Shown: positions 58,972 to 64,000 of the stretch, one piece after another | Layout of the letters: each line of letters starts with the position of its first letter | Position numbering within the stretch: position 1 is the stretch's first letter | Assembly: GCA_947444305.1 (NCBI GenBank) | Contig: CANEZP010000013.1 | Span: 1-64,000, forward strand | DNA from: Pseudobdellovibrionaceae bacterium | Lineage (GTDB): Bacteria > Bdellovibrionota > Bdellovibrionia > Bdellovibrionales > UBA1609 | Direction of reading: 5' to 3' | DNA: 64,000 nt | Position numbers and translations under genes: made by a program | Notes under the pieces: model-generated | Databases searched by the model: none | The model's input: only the letters and a program-made list of their open reading frames with translations | Told to the model about the DNA's origin: nothing

Positions 58972-60515
58972 AACAGAGTCTGCGCAAAAACCGCTTCTCG
59001 ACCTTGATGATCGTTTCGCTTTCCATGATCGTTTTGTTCCAGAACTGTTCCTGGATGCAAAAACCGGTAAGCTTCGGGACCGATTCGAACGCTTCTACTT
59101 TGCGCCAGTCGGGTAACGGCGACAGTTACGAAGGCAAACCCGAACCGGGCTTATACTTTCGCAGCATTCCCCTGAGCGCGTGCCAAGGCAGCCGCGCCAA
59201 AGATTATTCGGGTAAAATCACGGTCGATGATTCAAAGATAACGTTAGAGCAACAGAGCGAAGCCGACTGTGAAATGAAAACTTCGGAAATTGCTTTCGCG
59301 GAAGTTGAGGCCGGCCCGCGCTCTTTAGGTCTACTCGCGCACAAACAAGGCGTGTTCGAAAAACGAAACTCGCCTCCCCGTCAGCAAGATTTGGACAATA
59401 ATTTTGTTGAAGCTTGGTGCCGTACCGCCTTCGATGACCAAAGCACGCAGCGTACCGACATCACGATCTCGACGAATCCCGTGAGCCGAAAAACGCGCGC
59501 ACGAATTATTATCGGAGAAAAGAAGAACGGCCGCTGGGCCTTAACCGAAGATGAACGCGCAGATATCTCGCGTGAAGTAGGCGGTCAAAACGTTGCCTAC
59601 GGTCACGGCGACCTAAGTTTATCGATGAGTACGCAACGGGACGGCCTTAAGCCGCTCAACGGACATTTCACCGGCAACATCGGCGGCCAGGTGGTCGACG
59701 TACCGGTGATTTGTGAATCGGCGGGCCTAATGGACATCAAGACCTCGCCCGCCCCGCCCGTTTGCCCGGCCGACTTCGTTCCCGTGCCGGCACTTGCATC
59801 TTACACATCGTTTGGTTTTTGCGTCGCCAAGTACGAGGCTCGCCAAGCCGGAGTACGCGCATCGCTCGACCCTGTCGCAACACCTTGGGTTTCGTTGAAC
59901 CGCGCGCAAGCCGCCGAAGCTTGTAAGGCCAATGGAAGCGGTTACGAGCTGATCCGCAATGCCGAATGGCAAAGCGTCGCCCGCGAAATCGAAAGAGTAC
60001 CCGGTAACTGGAGCGGCGGTGCCGTGGGAACCGGATCTTTGAATACCGGTCATAGTGATGCCGCACCCAATTTCGTGCTTGCGGCGACGGCCGATGATGC
60101 CGATTCATGTTTTGCCACAGGGCAATCGTGCACTTCGGGAATTTGGAATTCACAGCGACGCACGCACCGGCTCTCGAACGGAGAATTCATTTGGGATTTC
60201 TCGGGGAACGTTTGGGAGTGGATGCTCGACGACAGCGCGATGGCCTTTAATAATGAAGGCTACATCTCGCTCATGAATGATCAACCCGTTTACCCGTCCG
60301 GGACGAAGGCGTTGTTCGGCCCCGCGGGCAATTACGTTTCGCTCAACAGCGGGTCGTACGGTGGCCTCGGTTACGCACTTCTCACGGCTAATAATGGAAC
60401 GATCATCCGCGGCGGCTCCTTCGACGAGCGCAGCGGTATTTTCTCGGCCGATACCTGGGACAGCCCCGCGGCCGTGTGGCCTAACTCAGGCTTTCGCTGC
60501 GTCTTTCACCCTTGA
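58968..60515 (+). CDS. Lipoprotein with FGE-sulfatase (SUMF1-like) domain
   Basis: Signal ending IVLFQNCSWMQ, an 'FQNC' lipobox (Cys at about residue 26). Residues 50-245 are a beta-rich region with no named family. Residues about 265-515 form an FGE/SUMF1-like C-type-lectin fold: YELIRNAEWQSVAREIE, NGEFIWDFSGNVWEWMLDD, TIIRGGSFDERSGIFSADTW and the closing NSGFRCVFH. Catalytic Cys residues of true FGE are not apparent, so a binding or adhesion role at the cell surface is more likely than sulfatase maturation. Overlaps the regulator gene (GTATGA). Confidence 0.8.
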   Translation: MKQSLRKNRFSTLMIVSLSMIVLFQNCSWMQKPVSFGTDSNASTLRQSGNGDSYEGKPEPGLYFRSIPLSACQGSRAKDYSGKITVDDSKITLEQQSEADCEMKTSEIAFAEVEAGPRSLGLLAHKQGVFEKRNSPPRQQDLDNNFVEAWCRTAFDDQSTQRTDITISTNPVSRKTRARIIIGEKKNGRWALTEDERADISREVGGQNVAYGHGDLSLSMSTQRDGLKPLNGHFTGNIGGQVVDVPVICESAGLMDIKTSPAPPVCPADFVPVPALASYTSFGFCVAKYEARQAGVRASLDPVATPWVSLNRAQAAEACKANGSGYELIRNAEWQSVAREIERVPGNWSGGAVGTGSLNTGHSDAAPNFVLAATADDADSCFATGQSCTSGIWNSQRRTHRLSNGEFIWDFSGNVWEWMLDDSAMAFNNEGYISLMNDQPVYPSGTKALFGPAGNYVSLNSGSYGGLGYALLTANNGTIIRGGSFDERSGIFSADTWDSPAAVWPNSGFRCVFHP

Positions 60516-60643
60516 TCTCGCGCTAGCGTCTCGTTCTGGTACACGTACTGCGCGAGCGTCGAGTGTCTCGCGCAAATTATGTAAATCATCGCACCCCGCT
60601 CCCGATGCTAAATTGGTTTCATAGGTTCCAACAGGAGGACGTA

Positions 60644-62320
60644 ATGAAATCAAAAATATGGCGAAGTGTTCCGGTTCTAGGTTTAAACATTTTAGCGGGC
60701 TGCCTGCTTTTCGCAAATCCGGTTTCCGCGCGTGGTGCTTTCGAAAACATCGCTTCTTACAGTTTCGATTCGACCAGCGGCGGCTTTTGTAAAGTCAACG
60801 GTGACGATCTTGGTTGCGCAAACAACGGTAAATATGTGGGCTACGATGACGTCGACTTCGGGTCGGCAACCTCGACGATGATGCAGATGAATTTAGGCGT
60901 GACCCGCAGAAACGCAAACATGTTGGTCGAAATCCGCACCGGCAGCGCGACCGGCCCGTTACTCGGCTCGTTCAATACCGTTTCGACCGACGGCGCTTAC
61001 AAAATGGTTTCGGTAAACCTCAAGCCCGTAACCGGAAAGCAAAAGATTTTCCTAACCTTCCCCGGCAGTCGCCCTACCGGCGGAATCGATCTTTTCAAAT
61101 TCGTGAAAAGCAATGTGACACCAACTCCGGTACCCGTACCGCCACCAACGCCGGTGCCGACGCCGACGCCGACTCCGGTTCCTTCGCCGATGCAACCCCC
61201 GGTAGGCGCGCGCTTTATCTCGCCGCAATTTTTCGGGATGCACCTTGAACAACAATTTGAGTTTGGATTCCCGTCGGTGTCCTTCGGCATCCAACGCACC
61301 TGGAATGCTTACCCCGCGGTCTTCTGGGAATCGGTGGCCCCTAACTCGGCAAACTACAACTGGACGAACTTAGACAACCTCGTTGCCGATTCACTCAGCC
61401 ATAACGTTGAGATTCTGTACACCATGGGCCACGTCCCGCGCTGGGCCTCGAGCAATCCGAATGGACCGTGCACCGACAGCGCGACCGGCACATGTTACGC
61501 ACCGGATATGAACGCCTACGCCCAGTACGTAACGCTGCTGGTGAATCGCTACAAAGGCAAAATCAAATACTACGAACTTTGGAACGAACCCGACGCCAAT
61601 TGGGCCGGCAGCCAAGCGCAACTCGTCGCCATGGCAAAAGTCGCTTACCCGATCATCAAAGCTGCGGGCGGGATCGTGTTGACGCCTTCGCCGCAAGGTA
61701 AAGCGGGCCCGCAATGGATGGAAGCTTACTTCGCCGCCGGCGGCGCTCCCTACTCGGACATTAACGCTTTCCACGCGTACCTTTACGACGCTCCGGAAGC
61801 TCTCGGCGCGCTGGTGAAAAGCTACCAAGCGGTTTACGCACGCTACGGTGTTTCGAAAAACCCGATGTGGGATACGGAACATAGCTGGGGTATCCCCACC
61901 GATCCTTTCGGCGGTGATATCGAATCGCAATCGGCCTGGCTCGCCCGTTTTCAAATCCTAAGTGCCGCGAACAACATCGAACGCAGCATCTGGTACGGCT
62001 GGGAATTTAACGACTGGGGCACGTTGTTCGACAAGGCCACCCGCAAGATCTTGAAGACGGGATTGGTTTATCAACAAGTGCACAACTGGCTCGTGAACAC
62101 CTCGATCGGAACTTGCACGCAAAGCGGTACGCTCTATCAATGCCCGCTTTACAAAACCGGTTACCAAGGTCTCACCGTTTGGGCGACGAGCGGAACGACC
62201 AAGTTCACGGTTCCCGCGGGCTACACCCGGTACCGCACGGTCGAAGGCACAACGGTCACGGTTTCCGCCGGAAGCGTACTGACCCTCGGCGCGAAGCCGT
62301 TCTTACTCGAAAAGAATTAG
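60644..62320 (+). CDS. Secreted glycoside hydrolase: CBM6-like module, PT-rich linker, clan GH-A barrel
   Basis: AGGAGG before the ATG at 60644 sets the start. Signal peptide ends VSARG. Residues 28-160 resemble CBM6: IASYSFDSTSGGF, VGYDDVDFGSATSTMMQMNL, VEIRTGSATGPLLGSF, KIFLTFPGSRPTGG. A Pro/Thr/Val linker (about 165-188) follows. Residues 195-480 form a TIM barrel of the GH39/GH5-like clan: FGIQRTWNAYPAVFWESVAP, IKYYELWNEPDANW with acid/base Glu, and NPMWDTEHSWGIP with nucleophile Glu. A small beta domain closes the protein. It likely cleaves plant-type or bacterial polysaccharide outside the cell. Confidence 0.8.
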   Translation: MKSKIWRSVPVLGLNILAGCLLFANPVSARGAFENIASYSFDSTSGGFCKVNGDDLGCANNGKYVGYDDVDFGSATSTMMQMNLGVTRRNANMLVEIRTGSATGPLLGSFNTVSTDGAYKMVSVNLKPVTGKQKIFLTFPGSRPTGGIDLFKFVKSNVTPTPVPVPPPTPVPTPTPTPVPSPMQPPVGARFISPQFFGMHLEQQFEFGFPSVSFGIQRTWNAYPAVFWESVAPNSANYNWTNLDNLVADSLSHNVEILYTMGHVPRWASSNPNGPCTDSATGTCYAPDMNAYAQYVTLLVNRYKGKIKYYELWNEPDANWAGSQAQLVAMAKVAYPIIKAAGGIVLTPSPQGKAGPQWMEAYFAAGGAPYSDINAFHAYLYDAPEALGALVKSYQAVYARYGVSKNPMWDTEHSWGIPTDPFGGDIESQSAWLARFQILSAANNIERSIWYGWEFNDWGTLFDKATRKILKTGLVYQQVHNWLVNTSIGTCTQSGTLYQCPLYKTGYQGLTVWATSGTTKFTVPAGYTRYRTVEGTTVTVSAGSVLTLGAKPFLLEKN

Positions 62321-62384
62321 TGAATTGGCCGGAATTATCGGTTGAGCGCCTGAGCTTAGGCTTAAGGACGCTCGACCCCTTTAA

Positions 62385-62460
62385 CCCCTCAGCATTCTGT
62401 GCGCATATACGCGAACAGTAATTTTATTGTGCCGATATTTCAGCACAGAATGCTGAGGGG
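62385..62460. repeat. 18-bp perfect inverted repeat with 40-nt loop
   Basis: CCCCTCAGCATTCTGTGC (62385-62402) and its exact complement (62443-62460) enclose 40 A+T-rich bases. It is 65 bp after the glycosidase stop and 40 bp past the end of the convergent gene 62500-63075. It could be a bidirectional terminator or a small non-autonomous mobile element. Confidence 0.7.
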
Positions 62461-62499
62461 CCTGATGACGCGGCCCCAACGAGGTTAGCGCCGACAAAA

Positions 62500-63075
62500 T
62501 CACCTAAAAAGAATGAGTGCGTTGACGATGTACAGGTCGGCTTCGATCGGTTCGAGATCGGCGCGGCCTTCTTCGGTCGCGTTGCGTGTGACTTGGAAGC
62601 CTAGAGTCTTCAGCGTAACGCTTCTTCGCGCCACTTCTTCCGTCAAATGTGGGCCCGGGAGTTCTCGCCCGCGAATCGTCGCTTTGAATAAATCTAAAGG
62701 TAAAGTCACGAGCGTTGCCGTGGACGGCGAGTGAAAATGTGCCTGGTACGTCATGATCGCGCCGTCACCACGGAGCCGGTCGGCCTCTTCGCTTGAATCC
62801 GTCGTCAATACGATGCTCCACTTGCGCCGAAGCTTCGCGGAAGCGGTGAACGCCAAGGCAAAGGACGAACCAACCGCGATGTCTGGAGTCATTGCTTTAA
62901 CTTGTGCGAAACCAACGTTGCGCCCGTTCTGCCCGCGAATTCCGTTTACGGTCGCTTCGATAAAGAAATACGCATCTCTCAGTTCGCAAGTGATCACCGA
63001 GCCGACGCTGCCCTCGGGAAGATTGCGTTCACTGCCGTCGGTGAGTGCGCGAAAGTTTTCCGGTTTCAAATTCAT
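62500..63075 (-). CDS. CIA30-like protein
   Basis: 191 residues without a signal peptide. The pattern of residues 30-190 fits the CIA30 (complex I intermediate-associated protein 30) beta-sandwich: an SFALAFTASAKLRR strand, LRGDGAIMTYQAHFHSP, VTLPLDLFKATIRGRELPG, then VTLKTLGFQVTRNATEEGRA and IYIV-type closing strands, as in 'yqa.F...w..v.lP...F...frG...pl....i..lGf.i'. It may bind a nucleotide cofactor or glycan; no neighbour clarifies this. Confidence 0.5.
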   Translation of the reverse strand: MNLKPENFRALTDGSERNLPEGSVGSVITCELRDAYFFIEATVNGIRGQNGRNVGFAQVKAMTPDIAVGSSFALAFTASAKLRRKWSIVLTTDSSEEADRLRGDGAIMTYQAHFHSPSTATLVTLPLDLFKATIRGRELPGPHLTEEVARRSVTLKTLGFQVTRNATEEGRADLEPIEADLYIVNALILFR

Positions 63076-63194
63076 GTGAACATCCTTTTTCGTAAGACAT
63101 AAACTTAGCTAATCACCGCTCTTAAAACATGCGATTTCGCATTTTGCTTGCGATGAGCTATTTTTTATCCGGGGTTTGGAACGGGGAATTGTTA

Positions 63195-63815
63195 ATGAAG
63201 AATTTAATCATCGGCCTTTTTGTTTTTGCCAGCGCGTACGCCGCTCACCACACCGACATGCCGTCGACGCACGGGATGGCCCTCGTCGGCACGGAAAAAA
63301 TATATCTTTCGCACCTACCGATGTTTCATTCGCCGCATGATTACCAAGTGATCCTCGAAGTTGAACTCGAAGACGCCGCAAAGGCTCTTTACTCCGCGAG
63401 CCGCGTTTTGAACAACGACACCGTTTACACGATCGCCCCCGAAACGGGCGTACTGACCGAAATGGCGAAGGCCGGCAAGATTTTTCGCGCCGATCTATAC
63501 CGGGGGCATTTCGAACGCGGCGGGACGCCGATCGCCGAGAAAACAGCCATTAAGGTGGTGCGTGTTCTCTACTTTAAGAAATTCGTGCCCGGCGAAGCGA
63601 AACCTGACGAAGAAGACTTCATCCTATTCGGTAACGCCAAGGAGCAATTCGGCGCGCATCTTATCAGCGCGGCCCCCGACTTCGATCGCCTGGTAAAGGT
63701 CAGCACCGATCCCCGTACGGCCGAGCTGCTCGAGCGAGGGCCGCAGATTCGCGCGGCCAAAGAGCTCAAGGTTCTTCAGCAACTCTATTTCGAAACGGAC
63801 GACCTGGCTAAATAG
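63195..63815 (+). CDS. Secreted protein of unknown function
   Basis: The ATG at 63195 follows GGGGAA and gives a signal peptide (MKNLIIGLFVFASAYA); an upstream in-frame ATG at 63129 would add 22 residues. The mature part begins THGMALVGTEKIYLSHLPMF followed by HSPHDYQVILEVEL, a conserved-looking His-rich block that I have seen in unnamed bacterial proteins. No Cys. The rest is mixed alpha/beta. Function unknown. Confidence 0.6.
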   Translation: MKNLIIGLFVFASAYAAHHTDMPSTHGMALVGTEKIYLSHLPMFHSPHDYQVILEVELEDAAKALYSASRVLNNDTVYTIAPETGVLTEMAKAGKIFRADLYRGHFERGGTPIAEKTAIKVVRVLYFKKFVPGEAKPDEEDFILFGNAKEQFGAHLISAAPDFDRLVKVSTDPRTAELLERGPQIRAAKELKVLQQLYFETDDLAK

Positions 63816-63822
63816 CCGGCGT

Positions 63823-64000
63823 CTAGTCTTTGTGATGGCGCGAGCGCCACAAGAAATAAGCGAAGTTCGCGATGGTTAATGCGATCGCGCCGAAGAACAG
63901 CCACTTGTCGACCGGATCATCGCTGCGCGTGTAGATCTGCCCAAGCCACACCACCGAAATTTTAGTGACGATGAAGGCGGTGAAGGTCATCCAGATGAAA
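63823..64000 (-). CDS. Membrane protein, N-terminus beyond window edge
   Basis: The minus strand carries the last 58 or so codons of a gene ending at TAG 63823-63825. It reads as two hydrophobic helices (WMTFTAFIVTKISVVWLGQI and WLFFGAIALTIANFAYFLW) joined by TRSDDPVDK, ending in a basic tail (RSRHHKD). Small inner-membrane protein or the end of a larger one. Confidence 0.55.
   Translation of the reverse strand, partial: FIWMTFTAFIVTKISVVWLGQIYTRSDDPVDKWLFFGAIALTIANFAYFLWRSRHHKD

Noticed and set aside
61391-61954. 187-residue minus-strand frame inside the glycoside hydrolase gene
   Set aside because: Antisense of the TIM-barrel domain whose WNEP and nucleophile motifs are clear on the + strand.
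62385-62460. Integron attC site
   Set aside because: The inverted repeat is perfect and lacks the unpaired bases and R'/R'' core sites expected; no integrase nearby.

Overview
The window looks like a chromosomal segment of a Gram-negative, probably predatory bacterium of the Bdellovibrionota. Lipoproteins carry the 'FQNC/FQAC' lipobox that I associate with Bdellovibrio relatives. There is a full outer-membrane toolkit (Mla-type lipid transport, a LolC/E-type permease, porin and small barrel proteins), a diaminopimelate pathway, and an extreme density of genes for small secreted proteins. The taxonomic call is inference; there is no rRNA in the window.

Positions 1-34.6 kb form a secretome-rich region. 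Short, mostly single genes on both strands almost all begin with a signal peptide. Most are unrecognisable, but several have readable catalytic or repeat signatures: an S1 protease fragment, a YL..NPDL..AFG..HW..G..EGR repeat protein, a REC-PilZ response regulator, a Sel1-like protein followed by a GspG-like pseudopilin, a GLG1-type Cys-rich protein, a signal-peptide-bearing nucleotidyltransferase, an OprO/P porin, a transglutaminase-like protein, two neighbouring TraB/TIKI-like proteins, a GH16 glucanase with an in-frame TGA, a papain-like protease, RCC1-propeller proteins, an alpha/beta hydrolase, a CE6/SGNH lipoprotein, and a secreted GNAT-like protein coupled to a TetR regulator. Several genes here look broken (near 9.5, 17.1, 22.1, 32.3 and 34.8 kb).

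Positions 35-48 kb are housekeeping. They hold tRNA-Leu(TAA), a membrane protein overlapping a CBS-less IMP dehydrogenase and murI, then an aldehyde dehydrogenase-DUF502-lysA operon. The lysA operon diverges from an M14 murein-peptide amidase-like gene followed by dapD. A long leftward operon follows: small barrel protein, ridA, a YdcF-like gene, mlaE, mlaF, mlaD and a LolC/E-type permease. Together these handle purine, peptidoglycan/DAP/lysine and outer-membrane lipid work.

Positions 48.0-50.6 kb are a mobile and repeat island: tRNA-Ala(GGC), copies of its 3' end in both orientations, perfect hairpins, an IS30-family element with 20-bp terminal inverted repeats, and a Y1 (REP-associated type) transposase. 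The sequence just downstream of tRNA-Ala is also found just downstream of tRNA-Leu, so it is a tRNA-linked repeat.

Positions 50.7-64 kb return to envelope and secreted genes. The most system-like unit is a tightly coupled four-gene operon at 51.6-56.7 kb: a c-type heme lipoprotein with a LamG-like region, a second c-heme protein, a Tat-exported DUF1501-like protein, and a small lipoprotein. A TPR/winged-helix regulator translationally coupled to an FGE-sulfatase-like lipoprotein follows, then a CBM6-like/clan-A glycoside hydrolase, a long perfect inverted repeat and further secreted proteins.
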